Source: Multifurca ochricompacta
Taxonomy: Eukaryota; Basidiomycota; Agaricomycetes; Russulales; Russulaceae
Direction of reading: 5' to 3'
NCBI GenBank assembly: GCA_022496185.1
Contig: WTXG01000003.1
Location: 930,001 to 994,000, forward strand
DNA: 64,000 nt
Part shown: positions 44,578 through 56,744 of the stretch, one piece after another
How positions within the stretch are numbered: the first letter of the stretch is position 1
Layout: the number at the start of each line of letters is the position of its first letter
Program-made: the position numbers and the translations under genes
Notes under the pieces: generated by a model
Database searches by the model: none
The model's input: the letters and a program-made list of their open reading frames with translations, nothing else
What the model was told of the DNA's origin: nothing

Positions 44578-46278
44578 ATGGGAGTGAGTTGAAGGTGGAA
44601 CGTGAGAAATATCGAATCGAGTTTGAGGTCGGAAGGTCGGAAACACACACCCCCACTCCTTACAATATCCCATCTCCTTCAATCGTCAGTCAAACTGGGG
44701 GGCTCAACTGCTACTTACACCTCCCCCGGCCGTCCTGGCCTGACATTTTGTGGGCTTGGGTTTTCATCCACCACCGTCGCCTCTACCGTGAATCTATTAA
44801 AGCGGCTATTTCTCGATCCCGAAATCTTTTGGACTCTCGCAAGTGTAGTTATCATCGCAGATGTAGTTCTTACTCAGCTCATTATCCGGTTCGTTCCTTG
44901 TGCGAATATCACCTTCATCTACCCAGCCCCATGTTTCTCACCAGGCCCCTAATTCAGATACAGAAATTGATTGGGAAACCTACATGCATCAAGTGGAATT
45001 GTATCTGGATGGCGAGCGGGACTATTCTGCTATTTCTGGTCCAACCGGACCCTTAGTGTAGGTGACTGCTACATGTTTTTGCGGAAAGGTGTTTGAGACG
45101 AAGTTGCTTATGCAGATACCCTGTCGGACACGTTTACATCCACGCGTTTTTGTACAGACTCACGGATGCAGGCAAAAACCTAGCACTTTCTCAGCAGGTC
45201 TATGCCTTCCTGTATTCCATGTCTCTGATTCTTTCTTGCGCAATCTATCGCCAGGCAGGTGGTGTTCCCAATGGGATTGTACTTCTACTGCCACTAAGCA
45301 AGAGACTTCACTCAATCTACGTGTTGCGCCTGTTCAACGACGTGTGGGCAGTTATTCTAACTCAACTTTCCATCCTGGCACTTGGTCGAGGCCTATCTGA
45401 TCTTTCCACGTTACTGTTCAGGTAAGCACCAGTAGTATTTCCCTTGCACTGCCACGGACGTCCTATCGCAGTGCTGCTCTCTCAGTCAAGATGTCAGTCC
45501 TGCTATACCTCCCTGCCTTTCTTCTTGTGCTGGTCAAACAGCGTGGCTTGGCCACCACGATTCGGCTTTGCTTCACTATCGTCTCGATCCAAGGACTGCT
45601 GGCATACCCGTTTCTTCTGGCGCACCCGCTGCCATACGTGAAAAATGCTTTTGACTTTGGGCGCGTATTCCTCTACAAGTGGACTGTTAACTGGAGATTC
45701 GTGAAAGAGGACCAATTCCTGGACCCACGGTTTGCAAGAGTATTACTTGTCGGACATGCCTCGGTCCTTGTTGCTTTTGGGCTTTTTCGCTGGTGTCGAG
45801 CCGCCGGAGGAGCTACGGCCATCCTCAATAGGGCTATACTGCGTCCGAGCCGCCCGGGTAGCCCAGTTCTTGTCACAGCTGATGGTACGTGTGCAGGTGT
45901 CCACTGGGCTTTCAATCATTCAAAACGAACCACAGAAGCTACTACAATCGCTATCACGTCCAACCTTATTGGAATACTGTTTGCACGCTCGTTACACTAT
46001 CAATTCTACTCGTGGTATGCCTACCAAGTACCTCTGCTAGCGTGGAGGACGCGCTATCCTATTGTTCTCAAGTATGTGTGATAAATGCTGATAAATTTAA
46101 GGTCGAACATCTCTAATCGTAGTGTAGGCTTATCGTCGTGGGGGCCATAGAGTATGCGTGGAACGTGTATCCGTCGACTAGACTCTCATCTACGGTACTG
46201 TTTGCATCCCACGTTATCCTTTTAGGTGGAATTTGGTTTGGTTATGCAGAAGGCAGAGGGAGAGGGGAACTTGAGTGA
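44578..46278 (+). CDS. ALG3: dolichyl-phosphate-mannose alpha-1,3-mannosyltransferase ALG3
   Basis: Alg3 adds the sixth mannose to the lipid-linked oligosaccharide in the ER lumen, using dolichol-phosphate mannose. The protein is a multi-pass membrane enzyme. Diagnostic blocks are [140 protein letters not shown] and, after the last introns, [20 protein letters not shown]. The C-terminus EGRGRGELE stops at 46276-46278. The first exon is uncertain: no ATG is in frame with the FLDPEIFW exon, and 44578 needs a weak GTTGAA donor to reach it. The start lies 7 bp from the start given for the divergent GPI15 gene. Confidence 0.9.
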
Positions 46279-46430
46279 GTTGGAAGTTGAGGTTGAGATT
46301 GTGAACGGGAGAGTCGGACCGGGTGTGGTTGGTCTCGGTCTACGAGTCGTCGGTGGTCATCAGTGGTCGGTGGCCGGTGGTGGGTGGTGTCGGTGAAATC
46401 GTACTTACCTTGTTCTTGTCTTGTCTTGCA

Positions 46431-49400
46431 ATGTCGACTCAACGTGTCCTTGTTACATATTCGGCACCTCAATCTTTTATTTCTTCGGACCAGTGGAAGC
46501 AACTCTATGATGCATTGTTGGGTCAGCTACCACTCAGGAATATCCACTGGAAGCCTCAAACCCGTCCTTCCATTAGGACAATCCAGGAGCTTGAACTCCA
46601 GCTCGTAGCTCTCGATACAATTCGCGATGAGAATACCTCTCAAGTCCCGTGTTCTCTTCTTGAGAGACCGTTGCTGAATATCTATGTCGTAATATGTGAG
46701 GTAAAACCACACCACCATAGATTCCCCTGATGATTTACCCCTCGTCGAGTAGGACAGCGACGCATACAAAGCTACCGCCAGAAAGCAGATAAAAGACTGG
46801 CAAGCATCCCTTAGTCATCGCAAAAACCAGGAATGGATCATCGTGCACGTCGTCCGGTCTGATGCTCGTAATGTGTCAACGAACTTCTTCCAAATGAAGG
46901 GCAACGTGCTCGACAAGATAAAAGCCGAATTTAACACAGACAAACGAGACAGGTACGTATTGGCAAGTCTGTGGCCTGCAAAGCTCCAAAGTCAATTTGT
47001 TACAGATGCGTGCAGCTGGCCTGGCCTTTAGCACAGGACAACCCCGCAGCCTGGGCCGAGCTGCTTTCAAAGGTAAAGGACGGGCTCTTGTCCGCATTTG
47101 ATACGGCAGTATCTCAGAGGGATGATGAAGTCAGGAGATCGGAAGGCCAGCAATCGATGCCTGGATGGAATTTCTGCACATTTTTCATTTTAAAGGTGCG
47201 AAATACCACAGTTCATGTTCCCGGCGCTCGCTCATGTCCCCGTCTGTCTAGGAAAGCCTCGCCGCATCATTTGAGGGAATGAACCTCTTCGAAGATGCTT
47301 TACGTTACTATGATGAACTGGAAATGTCTTTCGCCCATGTGCTTAGGGAGAAGAACTTGTCCTGGTTCGGCACCCTCATCATTCCTGGTGCAAAAGATGA
47401 CTCCCTACCTCTTCTGTCTATCACCAAAAAGCCATATCGTGACCTAATCGTTGCAAATACTGTATCCGTCTTTGACCTCCGTATATACATACTCGCAAAG
47501 CAATGTGGCCTCCTTGGGAAGATCGGCAAAGTCGCTGATGTTTGCAGAAAAGTTGCTATGTTCCTTACCTCTTTCGGGCGGCATTTACGTGAAGTCAGCG
47601 TGAGTCAATTGTGCTTTGACGCCATTGATTCATGGTTCATGTTCTCTACATAGGTTATTCTACCTCCGTATTTTATCGAGTCCTGGACGTACTCTTCGGC
47701 GCTAAGCGCAATAGAGCAGGCTGATTTCTGGGCGAGAAACGTTAAGCTTGAGGGTATTGTGCTAAACCAATTTAATGCCTGCAAGGCCGAGTTGCTCGAA
47801 CTTGCACGCAACCAGGTGTGGCTTCTTCCTTGCTCAGGTCATATGGTTGCCGACAGAATCCAGTTGGACTTGTTTGGAATACAATTAGGCCTTTTGCCAT
47901 CTAGGCCACCATTCTCGATGTCGTCGCCCGGTGTTCCTGCCCTTCCAGTTGACGCGAAGCGAGAATCACGTATTATCAGCAATTCCGAACTCTTAAAGTG
48001 CTCAGCAGATCAGACCGCATTTTACGACCTGTACACCAAGCTGACGAACCGCGCGATCGATACATACGTAAAGGCTGGACGTCGCAAATTTGCTCTGAGG
48101 CTCCATGGCAGCTTAGCAGCATTGGATGTGTTAGTAACGGCCATTGTTGTTCCGATCCTAACTCACCATCCATATTCCCAGCCGCCAGGACCGGATGACC
48201 TCTGCGCTTCAGACATATTCATCACTTCCAGCTCATTACGCGCCGCACGGATGGACATCGTTGGAGTCTTACATGCTTTCGCAAGCAATCAACGTCTACG
48301 CGCTTTCGGGCACTGACAAGGACAAGCAATGGATCAACATTGCTCTTGCTTACCTTAAGCTATGCTCAGGCGCCACGAGTTCTGAATCGTTGACGCATCA
48401 GGAAAATAGTACAACGTACATAACGGAAGTGGTCGATTCGTTAAAGGTGGCCGTCGACAAGCTTAACGAACGTTTGTTGTCTTTTGTCCCTGGCCTGTGC
48501 GGTAGTCTACTTGATTGGTTAAATCAGCGTTCTCATATCCGGAGCATCCTGCTCTTTCCATTCGGTTATTAGATGAAATTGTAGTGCCTGCGGAGGATGA
48601 GGACGGTTATTTCCTATTTGTTTCAGTGCTCAACTTGCTCTCTTGCGTAAGCCTGGGTCTTGCTCTTGTGGGGGTTTGGCTAATGACAGTTACAAGCCAC
48701 TCCCAGCGAGTAAAATTTGTGTGAGCCTTTCCGGTAGAGAGTCCGAGCAGCTTCGATTCTGCACCCAAGTGAAATTGATAGAGCCCGGAACTTCAACTTT
48801 CAAGCTATTTTGCCCAGTATGTGGTCTCCGAAGCTGTTCAGGGCTCGATGGCTTACATCATCCAAGTCATCGTCCTGGGGGACCTATATTTTAGACCAGA
48901 CCGAAGTGACAATGTCAAATCTCCATTTGAAGTGGAATCACCGGCCAGCCACGATGAAATCTGTTCAGGCTTCGCGGACAAAGCGTTTTGTTCCAACTCT
49001 TGTCCGGATTTTAAAGGATGTACGTGCCTTTGGAGTCTGCCTGAGACAGCCTCGCTCTGGTAAGAACACCGACCATCGTAGCTGAGCCCTCTGAACTCGA
49101 GTTGGGCAGTTGAATTCGGACCGGGCATGTCTTCTAGACTTTTCTGGCCATTTCTTCTGGTCGAAACCACGTATTAAAAGCCACACTCCAGCTCACCGGA
49201 CCACCAGGTGTCACTTTCCGCTTCCAAGAGTCCACGGTGGACGGCGATGGTGGGTTCTAGAATGGACAACTAGCCACACCATTAAATATTACCCGTCAGC
49301 TACCTCCGCATCCCTCGAATGCGCCACAGATAGTATTTCCATAGCGGACCTCGCAGAAGATTCCCAAATTTCAGTATTAATCCCCCATAGTGATGCTTCA

Positions 49401-51004
49401 GCGTACGACACCATGGTTAGCTTCCTGCCGCTCGAACGGACTTGGGCTCATCGTCCGTATCATAGCAAATTACCATGCTTGCGACGTATAACACAAGAAA
49501 GGACGCCGCAGTCAATCGTAGTCTTTTACAGAGCAGCAGAGTACCGGCGTCCCTACCTATTGCCGTCAACGTCCAGGATTTCTTCCGAGGCGAGAGGTTA
49601 CTGATATGAATGTTTCAATCGTTTCGCGCATTCTCACACCTTTTTCAAGGCTCTTTTCGAGGTTTACAATCTCAGCGTCTGCGCAAAATTATATTTGCGT
49701 ATCTTCAGCTACTTTAGAAAGTGTTCAAGGCGACAAAGGGGGGCTTTCGATCTTTGATACACTCGTACAAATGCGCGAGATTGTTGTGCGTCTCACCAGA
49801 ATACAGTATCGCGGCTACTACTGACGGTGGATTAGACAATTACCCCCACTCGCCCCGCACATTTTTTGTTTGAACTTGTCTCACGACATGGACAAGGTCA
49901 GATTCTTGGACGATATCATAGACGTACTAGGCTAACTTGCACAAGTACTTGACCCGTTGAGTCTATGTATCAAGTACCGAATGTTGCAAGATGGTAGGAG
50001 GACATCTCAACCCTGGATGTGGTATCTAACCTTGACTACCAGAGATCGAAGCTTATCTCGAGCAAAACGTTGAAGCTTTAGATGACTATCCTCAACATGA
50101 CCCCGATCGCAGTCGCTTGATTGCGCAGACAATTCGAGCCCTCGAAAGTGACTCAGATTGGGTTGCGCATCGGGGCATTACTGACGAGCTTCGGGTTCCT
50201 ACACTCGATAAGGAGGGTGCCCAAAATAAGATCCTAACCCTGATTGGAGAGGTGGGTTCACAACTCTGCGCTGAAGAGACGGGCTTTTATTGTTCCTCAG
50301 ATGCTGACCAAGGGTAAACTTGCGGGTGCGAAGAGCGGTTCCTGGCGAGAGATTCGCATTCAAGTTGACGTACCAGTTATGAATGCAAGTCCCAATCGCT
50401 CGTCCTTTAGCCCAGTTTAGGTTCTCATGCGTTTGTGACGCCGTGCACCTAGATACTTGCTGCAGTGCGGTTACGCCTTATCCCGACACTGTTTTCAGCA
50501 AACTCAGAGTCCTCGGACCAAATGCCTCCGCTATACGCCGGGCAACCTATTCCAGCTTTATTATCAATTAAGACCTCTTTCCACTGGGGGAAAAGACAGC
50601 ATGCAAGTCGTAAATCATATCAGATGCGATTTGACATTCAAGAGATGGTGCGAGACTGGCTCATAAGTGGGCGAAAACGCGGGGACTTTGAAGCTGAGGT
50701 ACGTTTACATCTGTATGGCCAACTTTTGAAGGCTGAAAGGCTAAATGACGGATCATGGAACTACTTAGGACGAGTCGACGTACACAGTGGCGATAACACT
50801 GATTGCGCTGCATCATGGCGAGCTATCGTTACCCAAAGTGGTTGTTTCCCCCATGCCTCTGCGGGGGAAATGACTATGGGATCATTATCCCTTCCTAATA
50901 TCGAGGCACACCAGGTACATGGAGCAGAAAAGGTACTCATTCTTCCCAGAGGTGGCCGGAGTACATTTATCGTTGGAATGGGAGAGGGATTATCAGTAGA
51001 GTAA
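46431..51004 (+). CDS. TRS130: TRAPP II complex subunit TRS130/TRAPPC10
   Basis: Trs130 is a large subunit of TRAPP II, the exchange factor complex for Ypt31/Rab11 at the late Golgi. The start MSTQRVLVTYSAPQSFISSD leads to QWKQLYDALLGQLPLRNIHW and RPSIRTIQELELQLVALDT, then QKADKRLASIP... type exons that give NQEWIIVHVVRSDARN, RKNFFQMKGNVLDKI, FNTDKRDRCVQLAW and MPGWNFCTFFILKESLAASF. Further blocks are GMNLFEDALRYYDELEMSFA, REKNLSWFGTLI, KKPYRDLIVANTVSVFDLRI and MTSALQTYSSLPAHYAPHGW. The C-terminus has PLYAGQPIPALLSIKTSFHW and RFDIQEMVRDWLISGRKR, then HGAEKVLILPRGGRSTFIVG, and stops at 51004. At least 15 introns. It starts 153 bp after the ALG3 stop and ends 63 bp before RRP3. Confidence 0.92.
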
Positions 51005-51066
51005 GTAGATATTATGTAAGGAAATGACCAGGTCCAAGATGGTCCCAGGAACACACAACACACACG

Positions 51067-52651
51067 ATGTCGTTGTCGTTGTCTAGAGAGCGAAACTCGG
51101 AGGAAATAACCTCATTTCAAAATTTAAACCCATCTTTCAAATCACTTGGGCTTATAGACCCTCTTCTGGAGGCAATAGAGCAGCTTGACTACAAAACTCC
51201 AACCGATATTCAAGTCGAGGCCCTACCACCTGCTCTTGAAGGGCGAGACATCATCGGTGTAGCCTCCACTGGCTCCGGGAAGACAGCAGCCTTTGCATTA
51301 CCCATTCTTCAAAAGCTTTGGGATGAACCCAAAGGTCTCTTTGCTTGCGTGCTTGCACCGACGCGCGAATTAGCCTACCAGATCTCCCAGCAATTTGAAG
51401 CCCTCGGTTCAGCTATGGGCGTCCGCTGCACCGTCCTCGTAGGTGGAATGGATATGGTAACGCAATCAATTGCACTGGCCAAGAAGCCACATATCGTCGT
51501 GGCGACCCCTGGGAGACTCAAGGACCACCTAGAGAATACGAAGGGGTTTAGTCTGCGCGGTCTCAAATTTCTGGTGAGCAGTACTTGCTCAGCTCGTCGT
51601 ACGGCGAGCGCAGTTAGCTGAGCTATCCTCAGGTCCTAGACGAGGCAGATCGCCTTTTGGACATGGACTTTGGACCAGATATCGATGGCATTCTCAAAGC
51701 TATTCCGAAGGAACGAACCACGTATTTATTTTCGGCAACGATGACTACCAAAGTTGCCAAATTGCAGCGTGCAAGCTTATCAAACCCTGTCCGAGTTGAA
51801 GTATCTACAAAGTAAGGGTACTTACCGCACACGCAATAGATACTCTACAATCTGATAACCACCCCGCAGGTATTCTACGGTGTCCACCTTGTGCAGTACT
51901 ATCTTTTCGTACCCCTGTCACAAAAGGACGTCCATCTCGTCTACCTTGCTAATTCCCTAGCTCAAAATTCTATTATGATCTTTACCCGGACAGTTCATGA
52001 TGCTCAGAGGTAAGTCTACCTTGGATGAGTGGACATGCGGAATACAATATTCAATCAGGCTCTCCATTGTGTTGCGCAATTTGGGCTTCGCAGCAATCCC
52101 CCTTCATGGCCAGCTGAGCCAAAGTCAGCGTTTAGGCTCTCTCAACAAATTCCAGAGCGGATCCAGAAAGATTTTAGTGGCACAGATGTGGCTAGCCGGT
52201 ACGTGCTGTGCATATGTACCATGTGTGGTTCACCAAAAACACGAAACTTCTCAGTGGTCTCGACATTCCGACGGTGGACATCGTCATCAACTTTGATATC
52301 CCCACACATTCGAAAGACTACATCCACCGGGTTGGCCGCACAGCCCGCGCTGGGCGTGCGGGAAAATCTATCACGCTCGTCACGCAATACGATGTTGAAT
52401 TAATCCAGCGCATCGAAACCGTAATTGGGAAGAAGATGGACCTCTGGCCTACAGAAAAGGACGAAATAGCACTGTTGCGTGAACGGGTAGAGGAAGCGTG
52501 TCGACTAACCGCCACGGAGCTCAGGGAAGAAGGCGGGAAGGGACATCGGAAGCGGAGAAGAGGTGGTAGGGAGGATAAAGATGTCAGGGATCGGGATGAC
52601 GATGTGATTCAGGCTGGTATGCCAACAAAAAAAAAGAAAAGTAAGAGGTAG
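51067..52651 (+). CDS. RRP3: DEAD-box rRNA helicase RRP3 (DDX47), with two frame breaks
   Basis: Rrp3 is a nucleolar DEAD-box ATPase needed for early 18S rRNA processing. The Q motif region is [20 protein letters not shown], Walker A is ASTGSGKT, then [22 protein letters not shown], and after an intron [14 protein letters not shown] with the DEAD motif. [16 protein letters not shown] is motif III context. C-terminal motifs are [51 protein letters not shown] and [15 protein letters not shown]. Two frame slips disturb this: near 51889-51894 (STLC then [19 protein letters not shown]) and near 52178-52184 (RKILVA then TDVASR). Each needs one extra base to restore the family sequence. The basic tail KKKKSKR ends at 52651. 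UTP21 and SNU13 in this window act in the same ribosome pathway, but at a distance. Confidence 0.94.
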
Positions 52652-52701
52652 ACTCGATCGCAAGTTCCCTACCTCCCGTGTATCGCCGTATTGTTTGCAT
52701 C

Positions 52702-53645
52702 TTAGTTTATGAACATGACATCTGAGCGAAGGACGTATTTTGTGCCATTTCGAACCTCAGAGCCCTCATGGAGGAGACACTCATTACCATGTCTAGGAGA
52801 AGAATTCAGGTGTCACAAAATGACGCGCAAAAAGCAGAGCAAGTTGTAGACGAACCTATGAAGAAGGGCCGTGCCACGTATTAGCGGTACAATCATGGCT
52901 TCCGAGGTTTTTGCTTTACTGCTGGGGTAAAAAATGGTCTACCAGATACTAAGCAGAGGCTCTTGAAAGGAGATCCCGACATACGCACCTGGCCACCATG
53001 CACACCATCTTCGACTCCAGTGAGATATATGAGTAATGTCCATTCCGAGATTGCACCCGTCTTAGCATCGCGCACAGAATCGTCATAGTGGGGGTTGAAA
53101 CGCTGAGATGGTGTATATTTGTAAAGCCGAATGTTCGAGTTGAGTGAATGAGCAGGGCGAGTACCCTTATCTGGCTGCTTCATGGAGGCAGGATACGGAA
53201 ACAAAGGAAGATGGGGACGCAATATAGCCCATAGGCAATCTGCAAATTCTGGAGAAGAGATGGAAACTCTGTCTGTAGCGATGCCGAGCTCAGGCGTCCA
53301 CCATCGGCGAGACGAGTGAGTCAATGTTTGAAGGCTTACAGTTGACCCTATCTGCCTCCCCTCCCCTCCGTTTCTTGGGTAGAGTCAGTTCCAGAGGCTG
53401 GCTATCAATAAAGTCGACAAAATTCCGGCACTCTGTTGGTGTAAAAATGTTCTAAAAGACGACGTTGAGGAACACAAAAGTGACCAGTGTGCAAAAAAAA
53501 GACGCACGTCTAGTAATAAAATCTGGTCCTCCAGAAATGTATGACATTGAACGCGATCTTTGTTTGAAATCTCAGGAAAGATGATAACTCTGGGAGCTGA
53601 AGACTGAGTAGCAAGTCTTTTATTTTGGCTCACTTTCTTCACCAT
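52702..53645 (-). CDS. 2-oxoglutarate/Fe(II)-dependent dioxygenase
   Basis: This encodes a prolyl-4-hydroxylase-like 2OG-Fe(II) oxygenase; the substrate is unknown. Exon 1 starts MVKKVSQNKRLATQSSAPRV. After introns the blocks are NIFTPTECRNFVDFIDSQPL, LELTLPKKRRGGEADRV, SNIRLYKYTPSQRFNPHYDD and SEWTLLIYLTGVEDGVHGGQ. HYD in the third block supplies two iron ligands. The later block TIFYPSSKAKTSEAMIVPLI with RGTALLHR joins HGNECLLHEGSEVRNGTKY and VLRSDVMFIN, giving the distal histidine and the 2OG-binding arginine. About four introns. It is convergent with RRP3 (51 bp between stops) and divergent from the serine biosynthesis gene (101 bp). The chosen start is the ATG after the last upstream stop that gives the exon in frame. 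Confidence 0.82.
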
Positions 53646-53745
53646 CACAGAAGAAGTTGTGGGTAGATATGCGGATTTGGCGCTTTGGACCCCCTCTCAA
53701 TCGACCACGACGCATTGCAATTTGCTTTGCAAATAAACGGATACG

Positions 53746-55100
53746 ATGACGACCTCGCGAGTAATCAACTTTGGAGCTGGTCCCTCTACACTTCCTCAGT
53801 CTGTACTCGAGAAAGCCGCCCAAGGGCTGCTCAACTTCGAGGATACTGGTATCGGCATCGCCGAGATTTCGCATCGCTCAAAGGAGTTTGTCGCATTTAT
53901 CTCCAACGTCGAAGCTCTCATTAGATCCCAGTTGAATGTCCCACCAACACACTCAATCCTTTTTACACAGGGAGGTGGAACTACGCAGTTCTCCGCCGTC
54001 GTGTTGAACCTCCTTGCGCGCCATAAGTTGCTCCATCCAGAGCTTACCGACGATGAGCGCGTCATGGACTATGTCCTCACTGGCTCGTGGAGTAAAAAGG
54101 CCTTTCTGGAAGCCAAGCGGCTTGGTGGTGCCCGCGCAAACATCGCGCTTGACGCACGCAAGTACTCCAAGGACGGGGTGTCCTTTGACAATGTACCGCC
54201 ACACGACGAGTACGCATTCTCGCCTGCATCCGCACTCATCTACTACTGCGAGAACGAGACGATCGATGGTGTCCAGTTCTCGCCGGATCCCTCAGCACAA
54301 ACATCCTTCCCCTTCACGATCCTACCGCGTGAGCGCAGCGGACTCCTCCCCCTCGTAGGGGACCACTCGTCCTCGTTCATGTCCCGCCCGATCCCGCATC
54401 TCAGCGAGCACGCCGTTATATTTGCAGGAGCGCAGAAGAACATAGGTCCTGCGGGGCTCACGGTCCTTATCGTGAGGCAGGACTGCCTCGTCGATGTAGA
54501 CGCGGCGGCAAAGCTCGGCGCGACGCCTGTTCCGCTGTGTCTCTCCTACAAGACGCTCGCCGAAGGCAGAAGTCTGTACAATACCCCGTCGTTGCTCCCC
54601 ATATACATAACTGGGCTCGTACTCGAGCGCATGCAGGAACTAGGCGGCCTGGCGTATTTCGAGGCACTCGGCCGAAGAAAGGCGGAAAAGGTATACGCGG
54701 CCGTAAGGGCTGGAGAGGAGCGTGGGGTTTTTCAAGGCAAGGTACAAGCGGGCTCATGCAGCTGGATGAACGTCATCTTCAATGTCCTCGGGAGCGGCGC
54801 AGAGTCACGCTTCCTTGCGGGTGCAGAGAAGGTGGGCATGAAAGGTTTAAAAGGTCACCGGTGAGATATTCGCTAGTCATGACAGTGCCCCGGACCATTA
54901 ACATTATGAACACTGCACCGGCGATTTTAGGTCGGTCGGAGGTGTGTTAACTGCGGTTACTTCGGATTTTGAACGGCACTCATTCCGATACAGGCATTCG
55001 CGTGTCCCTGTATAATGCCGTCACGGAAGCTGATACGGACAAGCTGGTTGATTACATGAAGGAGTTCGTCTCTGAAGCGAGCTCCTTCTGTTCGGCGTAG
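53746..55100 (+). CDS. SER1: phosphoserine aminotransferase (serine biosynthesis)
   Basis: This PLP enzyme converts 3-phosphohydroxypyruvate and glutamate to phosphoserine and 2-oxoglutarate in the phosphorylated serine pathway. The first exon (53746-54862) is long: MTTSRVINFGAGPSTLPQSV, LNFEDTGIGIAEISHRSKEF, FTQGGGTTQFSAVVLNLL, YVLTGSWSKKAFLEAKRLGG, YCENETIDGVQFS, GDHSSSFMSRPI and FAGAQKNIGPAGLTVLIVR. The lysine of AGAQKN is the Schiff-base residue. SLYNTPSLLPIYITGLVLER and WMNVIFNVLG are the usual later blocks. An 11-nt exon at 54931-54941 then bridges to IRVSLYNAVTEADTDKLVDY and stop at 55098-55100. G/C at third positions is high, as in a strongly expressed gene. No frame break is seen here. 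Confidence 0.96.
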
Positions 55101-55244
55101 GCGTGTATTGGTATCAGGTGTCAGATTATCAACCGTTTGTTTTGAGAGGAGAGAGTAGTAGAGAAAGCAGAGCTCAGAGAGGTGCCGGGCACGTAGATGA
55201 GTCGTTCGTGAATGTCAATAATTAATATGCAAATATTGAACATG

Positions 55245-55349
55245 TGCCCCATGGCTGAGTTGGTTACAGCGTCCGACTGTTATCCTTGTTGTTAATAATA
55301 GTAGGGAAAGCTTATCGGAAGGTCGTGAGTTCGAGCCTCACTGGGGCAG
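55245..55349 (+). tRNA. tRNA-Asn (anticodon GTT) with a 31-nt intron
   Basis: A cloverleaf can be drawn directly. The acceptor arms TGCCCCA and TGGGGCA pair over seven bases, with G as discriminator. The D-arm is GCTG/CAGC, and the anticodon stem is TCCGA/TCGGA with loop CTGTTAA. The T-arm GTGAG/CTCAC holds the TTCGAGC loop. The GTT anticodon (55279-55281) is followed by one base and then an intron, 55283-55313, at the canonical position 37/38. Run of T residues after 55350 is the Pol III terminator. No other tRNA was seen. Confidence 0.93.
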
Positions 55350-55995
55350 TTTATTTTTATTTTTCCCTTTTATTTTATTTTGTTTTATTTACTTGTAACA
55401 ACTCAGCAAGCGAGGTAAGCGAGGTTTTCCACACTTGGGGAGAAACAAACAATAGTTTCACAACACTGTATTGCACACTGTATAGGAACAAGTTGTACAG
55501 AAATACCTAAGGCGAAGAGTGGCGTTGATACGTGTACACTTTATAAGGGAACTCGCAATGATGAAGAGAGGAATTCGGGACATCATAGATAGATGCAGTA
55601 GGGGGGAGAGATGAAATCGTGCAGCCAAGCCCGGGAAAAACACAATGCGCGAAATAAATATCAACACAACGAGCGAACGTACAAACAGCGAACGTGAAGT
55701 TGAATGGGCGTTGTACGATCAAGTACGAAAAGCGTTTGTTTGGTCGCAAAAAACGTGAGAACGAATGAAATGTGAAAAGATGGTAAGATAAATGCGATGA
55801 TAGGATCACAGTCGATGGATGTTGAGTTGCAGGAAAGAGGAACGGGTGAATCCGGATTGCGAGAGGGCGAGGGATGATAATGAGAGAATCCGTTAGATGA
55901 ATAGGGGAATGGTGACGTGATAAAAGGGGTTGCGATTAAAGGGGGACTTCTAAGTTGGGTCAATGTGACAACGCAACGCAACGCGATATGATATG

Positions 55996-56744
55996 TCAAT
56001 GCATTGCTGGCCGGGCAGGTGTCATAGTCGGCATCAAGCCAAAGAATTGCACTCTCGATGGTGATGAAAACCGCGGTGGAGGCGTCGACGTGGCATTCAG
56101 TGGGGGGGAGACGAGAGGCACAAGTGGCTCTGCCCGATCTCTCGAGAGGGATATGGACTTACGCCGGCGGACGGGGCCGAGGCCTGGAGCGCGCATATAT
56201 TCTGCAGATGCAAGTTGTGAGAGATCGGAGTCCCAGGGGTTTCCTAACGTAAGGGTGGGGTCGTCGAGAGCGGAAATCCAGGGAAGTGAATCAAAGTTAA
56301 TCACACGGGGAGCGATGATGGCCTCCGCGCGAATATTGTGCCGCCGACGGCGAGGGGTGCGTGGAGGACAGCCCACTTGTCGTTTGATGGAACTGCAAGG
56401 CGTAGGGGATTGAGATGTCTGAAAAAAAAAAGAAAAAAAGGTCAAATCATCAGAAAAGTCGAATGGTCGATTGAAGATCTAACCAGAGAACGCTTGACAC
56501 GTTTGTGGATACGGATTGGGGACATGAGGCGAGGAAGCTGGGCATTCTTTGGTGCGGCGGTGTGGCACTGTGCAAGGAAGTGTGAGTAGTTTATAAATCG
56601 TTTAGGAGAGGAAAAAAAACAAAAACCACTAACGATGAACGGATCGTCGAGGTTGATAGGCAACGTTGGCATTGATGGGTCAATAATTGTCGGTTGCGGA
56701 AGCAAACGGCGAGGTTGTGGTGCGATAATGGGAATCGGGGGCAT
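55996..56744 (-). CDS. uncharacterised proline-rich fungal protein
   Basis: I do not recognise a named family. The gene starts MPPIPIIAPQPRRLLPQPTI and two introns (about 56577-56632 and 56419-56486) join it in phase to CHTAAPKNAQLPRLMSPIRI and then TSQSPTPCSSIKRQ. The central block is basic and looks conserved: GCPPRTPRRRRHNIRAEAI with INFDSLPWISALDDPTLTLG and NPWDSDLSQLASAEY. A Ser/Arg block RRKSISLSRDR precedes the end at 55996. Basic RS-like content and motif RTPRRRR suggest nuclear location, but that is a guess. The gap from 55350 to 55995 holds AT-rich 3' sequence with no gene that I can support. Confidence 0.6.

Noticed and set aside
55350..55995. A gene in the AT-rich stretch after the tRNA
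   Set aside because: Open frames of 69-112 codons there have no start context, splice pattern or recognisable domain.
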